From Saprospiraceae bacterium (GTDB lineage Bacteria > Bacteroidota > Bacteroidia > Chitinophagales > Saprospiraceae), in contig JALHQW010000019.1 of the NCBI GenBank assembly GCA_022841745.1, positions 1-64,000 on the forward strand: a DNA stretch of 64,000 nt, read 5' to 3'. The translations under genes were made by a program, and so were the position numbers. Below the pieces are notes generated by a model. That model was not told the DNA's origin and ran no database searches. It was given only the letters and a program-made list of their open reading frames with translations. This document shows positions 8,869-18,753 of this stretch, one piece after another. Position 1 is the first letter of the stretch. The number at the start of each line of letters is the position of its first letter.

Positions 8869-9177
8869 ATGTATGATTTGAGGTTCAGCGATGTTACATG
8901 AGTTAAAATATAAGTACCTTAATGAAATTAGTTTAGGGTATTTCGCTGGAGGATGGTTGAATAATCAACTTATTTTCAACCTCTTGTAACAATCATAACA
9001 ATCCCAGCAATTTTCAACAATTACTTATTGCTGTTTAAGTAGCTACAATAAATGACTTAATGGCCAAATAAAATAGTTGCTCAAAAGCCAACTCAATCTC
9101 GTTTAGTAGAATAAAAAAATCCCGCTCAAGCCATAGCATGAGCGGGATTTGTATTATTATCATTTAATAGGCTAGCT
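8869..9177. other. AT-rich convergent gap
   Basis: About 310 bases between two convergent genes. The composition is much more AT-rich than the flanking genes. Apart from the terminator at 9113-9150 I see no ORF, RNA gene or repeat. Confidence 0.6.
9113..9150 (-). terminator. Terminator of the YceI gene
   Basis: The arms AATCCCGCTCA and TGAGCGGGATT surround a 10-nt loop. On the minus strand the hairpin is followed by seven T residues. It begins about 28 nt after the YceI stop codon. Confidence 0.85.
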
Positions 9178-9888
9178 TTATTTGCTGGCCTTCAAGGATA
9201 ATCCTAAATGAATTTCATTGCGAATTAAATCGTCTGGCTTACCGGGGTATTTAACGTCCCATTGGAGCCGGTCAATATTGAACTTGGCTTGAGCATCCAC
9301 GCTGGTGCCGCTCACATTAATCTGTGCGGGAAATTCAATGTTTTTAGTGATGTTTTTTAAGGTCAGATTTCCGCTAACCGTGTGCGTTGGAGCGGCAACC
9401 CTGTACTTATCCACATCCTGCAGCTTACTGGCATCCGATTCTACTTCTGGCTCGGCGGTGCCGCTGAAGGGCGTTACAGAAGTGATTTCAAAGGTAGCTT
9501 CCGGGAAATTCGTCACATCAAAAAAGTCAGACGAGCGCAGGTGGTCGGTCAGTTTAGCGTTCATGGCTTCGTTAGAACCAGCTGGCCCGGTAGCTGCGAT
9601 TCTTGTCATATCAAAAACGAATTTACCGCCTTTTACTTCACCATTTTGAACCATCAAATCGCCGCTCTTGATTACGAGCGGACCGGAGTGAGCACCAGTT
9701 ACCTTAGTTCCTACCCAAATGATTTGGCTCGTCGTTATGTCCACAGACCAAGTTTCTCCCTCGGTGGGAACAGTTGCTACCTCTTGTGCTTCGGTGGTGG
9801 TGGCATTGTCACTTTCAGGGGCCTGCGCGCAAGACAAAAGACCTGAAAATGCAAATAAGCCAAGACCATAAATAACTAACTTCTTCAT
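9178..9888 (-). CDS. YceI-family lipoprotein
   Basis: 236 residues from the ATG at 9888, chosen because it gives a signal peptide and lipobox (FSGLLSC, C20); the longer frame upstream is not signal-like. After an acidic linker comes the YceI lipocalin-like barrel: WSVDITTSQIIWVGTKVTGAH at the start, KLTDHLRSSDFFDVTNFPEA in the middle and LTLKNITKNIEFPA later, all typical. The family binds isoprenoid-like lipids in the envelope. A strong terminator follows. Confidence 0.9.
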   Translation of the reverse strand: MKKLVIYGLGLFAFSGLLSCAQAPESDNATTTEAQEVATVPTEGETWSVDITTSQIIWVGTKVTGAHSGPLVIKSGDLMVQNGEVKGGKFVFDMTRIAATGPAGSNEAMNAKLTDHLRSSDFFDVTNFPEATFEITSVTPFSGTAEPEVESDASKLQDVDKYRVAAPTHTVSGNLTLKNITKNIEFPAQINVSGTSVDAQAKFNIDRLQWDVKYPGKPDDLIRNEIHLGLSLKASK

Positions 9889-10077
9889 ATCATGCTGTTT
9901 AAAAGTGATTGATATAAGGTTAACGGGGGCGAGTAAGCGTATGTTCAAAAAGGCAATTTGCTTACGCTTTAGAAACAAAATATGGAAGTCCGAATTAAAT
10001 AGTTCAGGAACAAAATTCTACACCATCGAAACCTTGGTTGCACGTTAAATTAAGAATTAAGGCTTTTATGACCAACC

Positions 10078-10686
10078 TTATCGCAGCAATTTGCCAAGTT
10101 TTGCCCCACATTTTTCACAAACCGCCTTTTCCTCGCTATCCAGCGTCTTTACCGTCCCACAAGCATCCCGCATGAGGCAATGCTTGGCGCTGGCGCAATG
10201 CGGCAGCCCGAAGTTGTGCCCCAGTTCATGCAGCACCAGCTTCGAATAGCGGTCGGCAATCTGTCCTTTGTCCTTAGCACCTTTCCCTACCCTGAACATG
10301 GAAACCACCCCGCTCCTTCCCGGATTGTAGGCCAAGCCCATGATGCCGTAGTCGGCAATATCGCCCTTGGTATGCGAAATATCGGAGGCCGTCAGCCCCA
10401 TGATAAAATCAATGGAATCAGGTCTAGTATCCCACAGCCAAGCGATGAGCTTGTCGGCACGGTAACGGTTGCGGGGCGCATAGTAGGCAAGCTTGGGTAG
10501 GGCCTTTTCCCCTAAATCCACTATTTCCGCATTATAAAACTGAGCTATTTCCTTTTTCGCTTGCGCAAAATAATGGTCGTCGAAATGGCCGAGGCGGAGT
10601 AGGCCGATTTTGGCGGGGAGGTCGTGATTGGGTCGGCAGCTTTGGCCAAGGATAGCGAGGAGCAGAAAGCAGGAGCTTATTTTCAT
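10078..10686 (-). CDS. Archaemetzincin-like zinc metalloprotease, lipoprotein
   Basis: 202 residues from the ATG at 10686, giving a lipoprotein signal (LLLAILGQSC). The metzincin zinc motif HELGHNFGLPH is followed by C-x5-C-x-M-x17-C-x2-C, the signature of archaemetzincins (the published spacing of the first cysteine pair is x4, so one residue is added here). The Cys residues bind a second structural zinc. Archaemetzincins are putative aminopeptidases whose cellular role is poorly known. A lipoprotein signal suggests action outside the cytoplasm, which is noteworthy for this family. Confidence 0.85.
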   Translation of the reverse strand: MKISSCFLLLAILGQSCRPNHDLPAKIGLLRLGHFDDHYFAQAKKEIAQFYNAEIVDLGEKALPKLAYYAPRNRYRADKLIAWLWDTRPDSIDFIMGLTASDISHTKGDIADYGIMGLAYNPGRSGVVSMFRVGKGAKDKGQIADRYSKLVLHELGHNFGLPHCASAKHCLMRDACGTVKTLDSEEKAVCEKCGAKLGKLLR

Positions 10687-10734
10687 AAAAACAAATTGGG
10701 CGGCCTGTGAAGAACGAGCCGCCCAATGCATTTA

Positions 10735-11787
10735 TTACAAGCCAAGGATTCTTCGGTTCAACTCCTCGTCCGGCTTCCCGCCAGCGAAGTCGTCGAAGGC
10801 CCGCTCCGTCACCTTGATGATATGGTTCTCGATGAAAGGAGCGCCCTCGGCAGCACCCTGTTCGGCGTCCTTGATGCAGCATTCCCATTCCAGCACGGCC
10901 CAGCCGTTGTAATCATACTGCGCCAGTTTCGAGAAGATGGAGATGAAGTCCACCTGCCCATCGCCGAGGGAGCGGAAGCGGCCGGGGCGGTCAATCCAGC
11001 CCTGGTAGCCGCCATAGACGCCGCTGCGGCCAGTGGCATTGAACTCGGCATCCTTCACATGGAACATCTTGATGAACTCGTGGTAGATGTCAATATAGGC
11101 CAGGTAATCCAACTGTTGCAGTACGAAGTGGCTGGGGTCGTAGAGGATGTTCACCCGCTTGTGGTTGCCCGTGGCCTCCCGGAATCGCTCGAAGGTGACG
11201 CCATCGTGCAGGTCTTCGCCGGGGTGGATTTCGTAGCAGAGGTCAACGCCCACCTCGTCGAAGGCATTCAGGATGGGCAGCCAGCGCTTGGCTAATTCCC
11301 CGAAGCCCGTTTCCACCAAGCCCTGCGGGCGCTGCGGCCAAGGATAGACTGTGTGCCAAAGCAATGCGCCGCTGAAGGTCACGTGAACGTCAATGCCGAG
11401 GTTGCGGCTGGCCTTGGCGGCCCATTTCAGTTGCTGCACGGCCCAAGCGGTGCGGGCGGCGGGGTTGTTGCGGCACTCAGGGGGCGCAAACCCGTCGAAG
11501 CTGATGTCGTAGGCAGGGTGGACGGCCACGAGCTGGCCTTGCAGGTGCGTAGAAAGCTCGGTGATTTGCACGCCGCAAGCCTCGACACGGCCCTTGAGGT
11601 CGTCGCAGTAGGCTTGGCTGTTGGCGGCCTTTTCGAGGTCAATCAAGCGGCTGTCCCAAGTGGGTATCTGCACGCCGATATAGCCGAGGCTGGCGGCCCA
11701 TTTGCAGACGCTTTCGAGGGAATTGAAGGGTGCTGTGTCGCCCATGAACTGTGCCAGGAAGATGGCGGGGCCTTTGATGTTTTTCAT
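10735..11787 (-). CDS. Sugar phosphate isomerase/epimerase-like TIM-barrel protein
   Basis: 350 residues of the xylose-isomerase-like AP endonuclease 2 superfamily. Metal-binding residues are suggested by the motifs CYEIHPGE, NILYDPSHF, FHVKDAEF and a late LEWEC. The family members interconvert keto and aldo sugars or act on inositol derivatives. The cytoplasmic location is inferred from the absence of a signal. The downstream archaemetzincin gene is 48 nt away. The start codon is directly preceded by the word array at 11797-11904. Confidence 0.85.
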   Translation of the reverse strand: MKNIKGPAIFLAQFMGDTAPFNSLESVCKWAASLGYIGVQIPTWDSRLIDLEKAANSQAYCDDLKGRVEACGVQITELSTHLQGQLVAVHPAYDISFDGFAPPECRNNPAARTAWAVQQLKWAAKASRNLGIDVHVTFSGALLWHTVYPWPQRPQGLVETGFGELAKRWLPILNAFDEVGVDLCYEIHPGEDLHDGVTFERFREATGNHKRVNILYDPSHFVLQQLDYLAYIDIYHEFIKMFHVKDAEFNATGRSGVYGGYQGWIDRPGRFRSLGDGQVDFISIFSKLAQYDYNGWAVLEWECCIKDAEQGAAEGAPFIENHIIKVTERAFDDFAGGKPDEELNRRILGL

Positions 11788-11796
11788 TGATGCTCG

Positions 11797-11904
11797 TTGA
11801 GTTTATCGGTTGATAAAGTTGATAAGAGGTTGATAGGGGTTGATGGCTCGTATAACGCAGTCCTCCATCAACCTTTATCAACCCTTATCAACCCTTATCA
11901 ACCG
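11797..11904. repeat. Inverted word array, TTGATAA / TTATCAACC vocabulary
   Basis: The left side repeats GTTGATA-type words four times (from 11809), and the right side repeats TTATCAACC-type words four times (from 11866 to 11904). A unique spacer of about 25 nt lies between. The two halves are inverted complements in several registers. The array ends about ten bases from the start codon of the isomerase gene. The same vocabulary recurs at 22911-23000. Confidence 0.8.
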
Positions 11905-11964
11905 TCGTTGCGGAGCGCCAAAATAGGGAAATTCTTTTTTGGTGGAAATGAAATTTGAAAGGGG

Positions 11965-13395
11965 CTATTTAGGCTGGAAAATCAGGTAATTTCCATTTCC
12001 AGCAACGAGTCTCATATTTTGGCATAGTTCGCCGGGCTTGTCCACCTTGCTGACGAACAGGACGCTTCTTGGCGGCAACGGGCATGGAGCCGTATCGAAT
12101 TGCATTTTTTTACCAAAAAAATAGAGGTAGCACAGCACGTCTTGCTCGATATGCGTCCCGATTTGATAGATGGTATCGGTTCGTTCAAACAATGGAGCAT
12201 TTTCAAAAACGATGGCGGGCTTGGGCTTCACCTTCCAAAACAGGGCAAACTGACGGCTTAGGGTAAATGCCAAAACTGCTAAAAACGCCCATTTAACCCA
12301 AGTTTGGCGTAGCCAAAAATGCCGGATGCCCCAAAAGGTGGCAATGCCTATGAAGGGCAAAACCGGGGTCAGGTACCAACGGTAGGATTTGGCGGCCACA
12401 GCAAGGAAGATGGCCAACGGGAAATAAAGGCAAAGCGACACGAGCAACAGCCGGTTGTGTTCAGCAAGCATATACGCCATGACTTTTGCCCTGTTTTTTG
12501 CGAAGCAAAACAAGCCAAAAGCAAGGAAGACAAAGAAGGCAAAATGCCAGAGGTTGAAGATTTTGTCGAGGCTGTAAAAGAAAAAACCAGGGTCAAACGC
12601 CCGCTTGGCCCCATCGGCGGAAATTGCGAAACGCTCCCAAAGGTCAATGGTGAACAGTCCCTCAAAGGCATTTCTGACAGGAACGGAAGCGCCGTCGGGC
12701 CTTGCCCCAAAATGCTTTTGGATAAAAAACCAGCCAATCGGGAAAAGCCCTGCCAATATCATCCCCGCCCAAATCAAGGCTTTGCTTAGGGTGGTTTTGA
12801 GCCGCTTCGTCAGCAGCAAATACAGCAAGAAACCGGGAAGCAATACCCACGCCGCAGGGCCTTTTACTAGGAAGGCCATTCCGAGGAAAAGACCAGCGCC
12901 CCACGCAGCTTTTATTTTTCCAAAATCAATGGCTAGCAAAGCAAAATACACAAAGACCAACAAAAAGAGTGTCAGCATGGCGTCCGTGTCGCCCGTGCGG
13001 CCAGCATGCCAGCCGATGAGGCCCTTCACGCTGGCCAGCATTAGGCAAGTCAAAGCGGCAAAGGTGGGTGAGCGGTACAGGATTATTGTTCTATAGAGCA
13101 CGAAAAATGAGAGGAGCATCGGCAGGGCGGACGGTAGCCGAAGGGCGAATTCATTGACACCAAATGCCTTGAAACTCAAGGCTTGACTCCACATCACAAG
13201 TGGCGGCTTGAAGTCCCAGTTCTCTGGTTTTCCTCTAAAGGAAGCATTGACGAAGTCACAGGTTTGCAACAGCTCAAGGGCATTGATGGCCCGGCGGGCC
13301 TCGTCCCACGGCGAAATAGGATGCTGGCCGAGCTTAAGGAAACATAGCGTGGCGATGATGGCAAAAGCCGAGAGGACAAGTGTTTTGCGTTGCAT
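11965..13395 (-). CDS. ArnT/PMT-type glycosyltransferase (GT39/GT83-like membrane protein)
   Basis: 476 residues from the ATG at 13395. About eleven transmembrane segments are visible. The first periplasmic loop has PWDEARRA with the family's catalytic aspartate (D31) and later GRTGDTDAML. These enzymes move a sugar from a polyprenyl phosphate donor to lipid A or proteins at the outer face of the inner membrane. The soluble C-terminal part ends with a small beta-rich region (VLFVSKVDKPGEL). The acceptor is unknown. Confidence 0.8.
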   Translation of the reverse strand: MQRKTLVLSAFAIIATLCFLKLGQHPISPWDEARRAINALELLQTCDFVNASFRGKPENWDFKPPLVMWSQALSFKAFGVNEFALRLPSALPMLLSFFVLYRTIILYRSPTFAALTCLMLASVKGLIGWHAGRTGDTDAMLTLFLLVFVYFALLAIDFGKIKAAWGAGLFLGMAFLVKGPAAWVLLPGFLLYLLLTKRLKTTLSKALIWAGMILAGLFPIGWFFIQKHFGARPDGASVPVRNAFEGLFTIDLWERFAISADGAKRAFDPGFFFYSLDKIFNLWHFAFFVFLAFGLFCFAKNRAKVMAYMLAEHNRLLLVSLCLYFPLAIFLAVAAKSYRWYLTPVLPFIGIATFWGIRHFWLRQTWVKWAFLAVLAFTLSRQFALFWKVKPKPAIVFENAPLFERTDTIYQIGTHIEQDVLCYLYFFGKKMQFDTAPCPLPPRSVLFVSKVDKPGELCQNMRLVAGNGNYLIFQPK

Positions 13396-13623
13396 TCCTT
13401 TTCGGTTGGTTAGTCTTGATTGGGTATCAAAGGTCTGAGGTGTCACCCAAAAAGGCGGTTTCAAGTTTTTGAAATGACCACGGTAGTGCCGCAGTTTTTA
13501 GGCGATGCCTCAACCTCGACCAAACCTAGCAGCGCACAAATGTACAGAATGGGGAAAGGTCAAAGCTATCCTTTTTGCTTTGATTTTCTCTACAACAATC
13601 ACCTGTTTTAGTGGTTAAAACGC

Positions 13624-13631
13624 TACCTTTG
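13624..13631 (+). promoter_or_regulatory. Bacteroidota-type -7 element upstream of aconitase
   Basis: TACCTTTG matches the Bacteroidota consensus TAnnTTTG perfectly. It lies 53 nt before the aconitase start codon. The expected -33 TTG is weak (TGTTTT). The rest of the 289-bp divergent gap 13396-13684 shows no other structure. Confidence 0.55.
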
Positions 13632-13684
13632 CCCGCCCAAAAAGCGCTTTTCAACTGCATTTTATCATAAAATCATACAGCATC

Positions 13685-15958
13685 ATGGCATTCGACCTCG
13701 ATTTGATACAAAAGCTCTACGCCGAACTCCCGGCGAAGCTGCGCAAGGCCCGCAAGAAACTCGGCCGCCCCATGACCCTCTCCGAAAAAATCCTCTACTC
13801 GCACCTGCACCCAGAGTCACGGCTCCAGGACTACAAGCGGGGGGGTGACTACGTCTTCTTCGCCCCCGACCGGGTGGCCATGCAGGACGCCACAGCGCAG
13901 ATGGCCCTGCTCCAGTTCGACATGTGCGGCAAGACCAGGACCGCCGTGCCGAGCACTGTCCACTGCGACCACCTCATCCTGGCCAAGGACGGCGCAAAAG
14001 CCGACCTCACCGATTCATTGGACAAAAACAAGGAGGTGTTCGACTTCCTTGCCTCCATTTCTGATAAGTACGGCATCGGCTTCTGGAAGCCCGGCGCTGG
14101 CATTATCCACCAGATAGTGCTCGAAAACTACGCCTTCCCCGGTGCGATGATGATTGGCACCGACTCCCACACGCCCAATGCGGGCGGCCTCGGCATGGTG
14201 GCCATCGGCGTAGGTGGTGCCGATGCAGTGGATGTAATGGTGGGCATGCCCTGGGAACTCAAGATGCCGAAGCTCATCGGCGTGAAGCTCACGGGCAAGA
14301 TGAGCGGCTGGACTTCTGCCAAGGACGTCATCCTGAAAGTGGCTGGCATCCTGACCGTGAAAGGCGGCACCGGAGCCATCGTCGAGTACTTCGGCGACGG
14401 AGCAAAGGCGCTCTCCTGCACGGGCAAGGGCACCATCTGCAACATGGGCGCCGAAATCGGGGCGACGACCTCGACCTTCGGCTACGATAAATCAATGGGC
14501 CGCTACCTACGTGCCACGGGCCGTGCCGAAGTGGCCGACCTCGCCGACAAGGTTGCAAAGCACCTCACAGGCGACCCTGAGTGCTACGCCGACCCAGCCA
14601 AGTACTTCGACCAGGTCATCGAGATTGACCTGAGCACCTTGGAGCCGCACGTGAACGGCCCTTACACGCCAGACCTCGCTTGGCCTATCTCCAAATTTGC
14701 GCAAGCAGTGAAGGACAACGGCTATCCGCAAAAACTCGAAGTCGGCCTCATCGGCTCCTGTACCAACTCCAGCTACGAAGACCTCGACCGTGCCGCCAGC
14801 CTTGCGAGGCAGGCCGTTGCAAAGAAGCTGAAGGTGAAATCCGAGTTCACGGTGACGCCCGGCTCGGAGCAAATCCGCTACACGGTAGCCCGTGACGGCC
14901 AACTGGAGGCTTTCGAGCAAATGGGCGGCGTGGTGCTGGCCAATGCCTGCGGCCCCTGCATCGGCCAGTGGCAGCGCCACACGACCGACCCGAACCGGAA
15001 GAACAGCATCATCACTTCGTTCAACCGCAACTTCTCGAAGCGCAACGACGGCAACGCCGCCACCCATGCTTTCGTGGCCAGCCCCGAAATCGTGACGGCC
15101 CTCGCCATCGCTGGCGACCTGACCTTCAATCCGCTGACCGACACCCTCGTGAACGAGGAAGGCAAGAAGGTGAAGCTCGACCCGCCAAAAGGCGTGGAAC
15201 TACCACCGAACGGCTTCGATGTGAAGGACGCTGGCTACCAAGCCCCCGCCAAGGACGGCAGCAAGGTGCAGGTACACGTCAGCCCGACCTCCAACCGCCT
15301 GCAACTGCTGACGCCTTTCGAGCCAATCACCACGAAGCAGCTCCGCAATATGCGCATCCTCATCAAGGCCAAGGGCAAATGCACCACCGACCACATCTCG
15401 ATGGCCGGCCCGTGGCTTGAGTTCCGGGGCCATTTGGAGAACATCTCCAACAACTGCCTCATCGGTGCCACCAACGCCTTCAATGACCAGACTAACAGCG
15501 TGGCCAATTTCGGCAAGCGTGGCACCACGGCCAAGTTCATGGCCGTGCCCGATAGCGCCCGTGCCTACAAGGCCGCTGGCGTCAGCACCGTCGTGTTCGG
15601 TGAGGAGAACTACGGCGAGGGCAGCAGCCGGGAGCACGCTGCGATGGAGCCACGCTACCTCGGCGTGAAGGCCGTGGTGGTCAAGTCGTTCGCCCGCATC
15701 CACGAGACGAACCTGAAAAAGCAGGGCATGTTGGCGCTCACTTTCGTGAACAATGCCGACTACGACCTCATCCGCCAGGACGATAAGATTGACATCAAGG
15801 GCAACCTCGCACCGGGCAAGAACCTGACCATCGTGCTGAACCACGCCGATGGCACCCAGCACAGCTTCGAGGTGAAGCATACCTACAACAAGCAGCAGAT
15901 TGCCTGGGTGAAGGCGGGGTCTGCGCTGAACAAGATTCGGCAGGGTATGGCGAAGTAG
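13685..15958 (+). CDS. acn: Aconitate hydratase, mitochondrial type
   Basis: 757 residues, the size of mitochondrial aconitase. It converts citrate to isocitrate in the TCA cycle. The [4Fe-4S] ligands are C359 ([10 protein letters not shown]), C422 and C425 (ACGPCIG), one residue off the vertebrate numbering. The swivel domain starts near [11 protein letters not shown], and [15 protein letters not shown] carries the substrate-binding arginine and serine. It is cytoplasmic. A good -7 element precedes it and a terminator follows at 15991. Confidence 0.95.
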   Translation: MAFDLDLIQKLYAELPAKLRKARKKLGRPMTLSEKILYSHLHPESRLQDYKRGGDYVFFAPDRVAMQDATAQMALLQFDMCGKTRTAVPSTVHCDHLILAKDGAKADLTDSLDKNKEVFDFLASISDKYGIGFWKPGAGIIHQIVLENYAFPGAMMIGTDSHTPNAGGLGMVAIGVGGADAVDVMVGMPWELKMPKLIGVKLTGKMSGWTSAKDVILKVAGILTVKGGTGAIVEYFGDGAKALSCTGKGTICNMGAEIGATTSTFGYDKSMGRYLRATGRAEVADLADKVAKHLTGDPECYADPAKYFDQVIEIDLSTLEPHVNGPYTPDLAWPISKFAQAVKDNGYPQKLEVGLIGSCTNSSYEDLDRAASLARQAVAKKLKVKSEFTVTPGSEQIRYTVARDGQLEAFEQMGGVVLANACGPCIGQWQRHTTDPNRKNSIITSFNRNFSKRNDGNAATHAFVASPEIVTALAIAGDLTFNPLTDTLVNEEGKKVKLDPPKGVELPPNGFDVKDAGYQAPAKDGSKVQVHVSPTSNRLQLLTPFEPITTKQLRNMRILIKAKGKCTTDHISMAGPWLEFRGHLENISNNCLIGATNAFNDQTNSVANFGKRGTTAKFMAVPDSARAYKAAGVSTVVFGEENYGEGSSREHAAMEPRYLGVKAVVVKSFARIHETNLKKQGMLALTFVNNADYDLIRQDDKIDIKGNLAPGKNLTIVLNHADGTQHSFEVKHTYNKQQIAWVKAGSALNKIRQGMAK

Positions 15959-15990
15959 GCTGATAGGCTAATTTGCCAAGGAATGAAATG

Positions 15991-16034
15991 ACGGCCCGTC
16001 GCAGGAGGACTGCGGCGGGCTGTTTTGTTTTTTG
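15991..16034 (+). terminator. Terminator after aconitase
   Basis: ACGGCCCGTCGCAG pairs with CTGCGGCGGGCTGT with one or two mismatches and a five-base loop, followed by TTGTTTTTT. Confidence 0.75.
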
Positions 16035-16084
16035 GGGGGAAAGGGGGGTATTGAAAAGGAACCTGTTTTGAAATATGTGAAATA

Positions 16085-17075
16085 TCAAGTAGCCTTATAC
16101 GGCCCCAGAAACTTATCCCCATTGAAATGAATCAAATGGTCGGGGTTTTCGGCAATCCAGACCTCGGTTTCCCAAGCGATTTCAGCCGCCCATTTGCGGA
16201 ATTCGGCTTTGGTGAGAAAGGCTGTGACATAAACAATATCTGCCGTGCAGCCCGCCGCCAGCCGTTTTAATTCAAGCATCCTGACTTCACTGATGGAGCC
16301 GCTGCTATGCACCGCTTCAATCAAATAGAGCCAGTTCTTGGCAGCATTATAGGCGATAATGTCCGGCAAATTCATCGTGCGACAACTCAAAGAATTGAAG
16401 TGCCTTCAATTTCTCGGCATCAATAAACAGCAGCTTATTGGCCGTGTCGCCGATGTACAGTACCTCACAACCTTGGCCGTACCTCGGCAAAAACTCCTCG
16501 ATGATGGCTTTTTGCAGATCGTTGTGCTGCCCCAATGACAATTCAAGCTCCTTCCCGCCCGGCAACTTCACAGGGACTTTGGCAATCATCCTTTTACGGG
16601 CAAGCAGGTCTTCCAAATTTTCCCGGCTCTCCTTAAATTTGGCAAGGTTACCCTTCCATGCCTTTGTGCCATAGCTCAGAATCAAATCCTTGAAATCGCT
16701 GCTAAGGCTATAGCTCCTCGTTGGGTCATTCGTGGCAGCGTTGGGCTTATTGGAACTGTTCAAAATCAAATCAGCCAAGACCAATAGCTTCAAATCCTTG
16801 CGGCGAATATCGTCGTAAGAACCCGAAGATATTTTCTCGCTAAAATGCTGGTTGATGAAATTGATGATGTCCCTTGTCTTTAAAAAACGGGCATTTGAAG
16901 CCTCTGACCATTTGGTAGTCACGCCTGCCACCGCCATAAAAGCCATCGCCATTTTTTCAAGGCCACGCTCCGTCTTGTCAGCAATCGGAATGCCGACCGA
17001 TACCAAAATATCAATTACCTGCTCCATCAACTGCACGGCCTTGGCAGGTTTTCGACTGTTTGGGAAATAGGCCAT
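16085..17075 (-). pseudogene. BsuBI/PstI-type restriction endonuclease, frameshifted
   Basis: The gene is split into two frames. The 5' part (17075 down to 16347, 242 codons) encodes the helical N-terminal and linker region (MAYFPNSRKPAKAVQLMEQV onward). The 3' part (down to 16085) encodes the conserved C-terminal catalytic region of the BsuBI/PstI family: [53 protein letters not shown]. The +1 shift is around 16366-16385, after FFELSHDE. Removal of one base would rejoin the frames. Family enzymes cut CTGCAG. The start codon overlaps the methyltransferase stop by one base (TGATG). The enzyme is probably inactive, unless this is a sequencing error. Confidence 0.85.
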
Positions 17076-18094
17076 CAGAAAAGTTGCATTTGTATTCCAG
17101 TTGGAACATGATTGGTTGCCGTCAGCTCAATCTCCTCATCCACCGTCTCCTCCAAATACGCCCTCACCGACTGTGCCAATTGATACGCCAATAGCGGCGG
17201 CACGGCATTCCCGATTTGGTAGTATTGGTTCGTCTCCGTGCCCACAAACTCAAACCAGTCGGGGAAACTCTGCAAGCGGGCGGCTTCCCGTACCGAAATC
17301 CTGCGGCGGCGGCCATCCTGTAGCTTTACCCGTTGCATATCGCCTGTGGGTGCGGCGATGTTGCGGCAAGTGAGGGTACGGGCGGGCTTCTCCATGTACA
17401 AATCCCTGGGATTGATGCAGCTCGACGCCTTCTCGTACTTGGCAACGTACACATCCATCGAAGGGGTGAGGATTTTGCTTTCGTCCATGATGGTCTCCAC
17501 CAAATCACCGATGGCCTCCCCGACTGTGACCTTGTGGTGCTGGGGCTTGGGAAAATGGAACTTGGCCTTGTGCCCCACCACGAACAGCCGCTCCCGGTTC
17601 TGTGGCACCCCATAATGCACGGCATTCAGCAAGCGGTGCTCGATGCGATAGCCCATGCTGCGCAGGCTGGCCGTCACCTCGTCCAAATACCATTTATTGG
17701 CGTATAACATGCCCCGCACATTCTCGAACATAAACAGCCTGGGCTGCAACTGCTCCACCGCCTTGATGAAAATCGGAAACCCGTTCCGCTCATCCGACAC
17801 GCCCTTCTGATGCCCGCCCACACTGAACGGCTGGCAGGGCGGCCCGCCTATCACCACATCAAAGCCAAGGTCGTATTCCGTTTCGATGCTGAGCTTCTGC
17901 GCATAGCAGGGGCCTTTCAGGTTCTTGCTATAGGTCTCGGCAGCCCGCTCGTCCATCTCGTAGCCTACGCTATGAAACCCCGCCGCCTCGAAACCCAGCG
18001 ACAGGCCACCACAGCCCGCAAACAAATCCAGCACCCGATAAGCCGTACTGGGCTGCGGGCGGAGTTGGTGGTTGAGTTGTGCGATGTAGGACAC
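17075..18094 (-). CDS. DNA (cytosine-5)-methyltransferase
   Basis: 339 residues from a GTG at 18094. All main m5C motifs are visible: I (DLFAGCGGLSLGFE), IV with the catalytic cysteine (GGPPCQPFS), VI (FENVRG), VIII (QNRERLFVVG), IX (REAARLQSFPD) and X (QIGNAVPP). It transfers a methyl group from S-adenosylmethionine to C5 of cytosine. It is the upstream gene of a restriction-modification operon and overlaps the endonuclease start by one base. The endonuclease is broken, so this may now be an orphan methylase. The known BsuBI and PstI systems use adenine methylases, so this pairing is unusual. Confidence 0.92.
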   Translation of the reverse strand: MSYIAQLNHQLRPQPSTAYRVLDLFAGCGGLSLGFEAAGFHSVGYEMDERAAETYSKNLKGPCYAQKLSIETEYDLGFDVVIGGPPCQPFSVGGHQKGVSDERNGFPIFIKAVEQLQPRLFMFENVRGMLYANKWYLDEVTASLRSMGYRIEHRLLNAVHYGVPQNRERLFVVGHKAKFHFPKPQHHKVTVGEAIGDLVETIMDESKILTPSMDVYVAKYEKASSCINPRDLYMEKPARTLTCRNIAAPTGDMQRVKLQDGRRRRISVREAARLQSFPDWFEFVGTETNQYYQIGNAVPPLLAYQLAQSVRAYLEETVDEEIELTATNHVPTGIQMQLF

Positions 18095-18208
18095 GGTAGT
18101 GGTTTGGGGCGAAGATAGGGGGATTTTGGGATTCGGTTACACACGTCGGAGACGTGACGCTACTAGTGTCCGGTCGGAGACCGTAACCAGCGTTTTGCCT
18201 TGTATTGA

Positions 18209-18598
18209 AAGGTATACACTGCGCAAGCGGGCAATCGCTTCGAATGGCGCACCACCGAAAAGGCAGTAGACACCGACTTCGTCATTGAGGTGCTTGACCA
18301 GCTTTCGTTTTCCATCTCCAAGTTGACGGTTGTGGTACTTGACAACGCTAGAATCCACACCGCAAGAAAATTCAAAGAACTATTACAGGTATGGCAGCAA
18401 AGAGGGCTGTTCATTTTTTACCTGCCCCCGTATTCGCCACACATGAACATTATCGAACACCTATGGAAGGAAATCAAGGAAGGCTGGATAAGACCCGAGG
18501 ATTATGAAACAGCAGACACACTGTTTTATGCTGTTAACAGAATCTGCTCGGCGATTGGAACTTCCTTATTTATAAACTTCTCGGCGTTCAATTTTTAG
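18209..18598 (+). pseudogene. IS630-family transposase, C-terminal remnant
   Basis: The frame opens after a TGA at 18206-18208 and codes for about 129 residues. It contains VVVLDNARIH (second catalytic aspartate) and LPPYSPHMNIIEHLWKEIK (catalytic glutamate), typical of the IS630 DDE domain. The N-terminal DNA-binding domain and the first catalytic aspartate are missing, and no terminal inverted repeats are seen. It is a dead fragment next to the restriction-modification genes. Confidence 0.85.
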
Positions 18599-18753
18599 TT
18601 ATACTTTATTTTGAACAACTACTTAGCTTTAAACAAAATCGTGTAAAACTGTGACAGGACAAACCAAAAGGGTCAAGCAGCACACACCCTCTCTCCAACC
18701 CTCAAAAAATTTTCCTACCCTTTTTTGTTCATACCAATGCTCAGCATCACCCC

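Noticed and set aside
18130-18205. Repeated GTCGGAGAC words upstream of the IS630 remnant
   Set aside because: Only two copies in small hairpins; too short to call an array or a transposon end.
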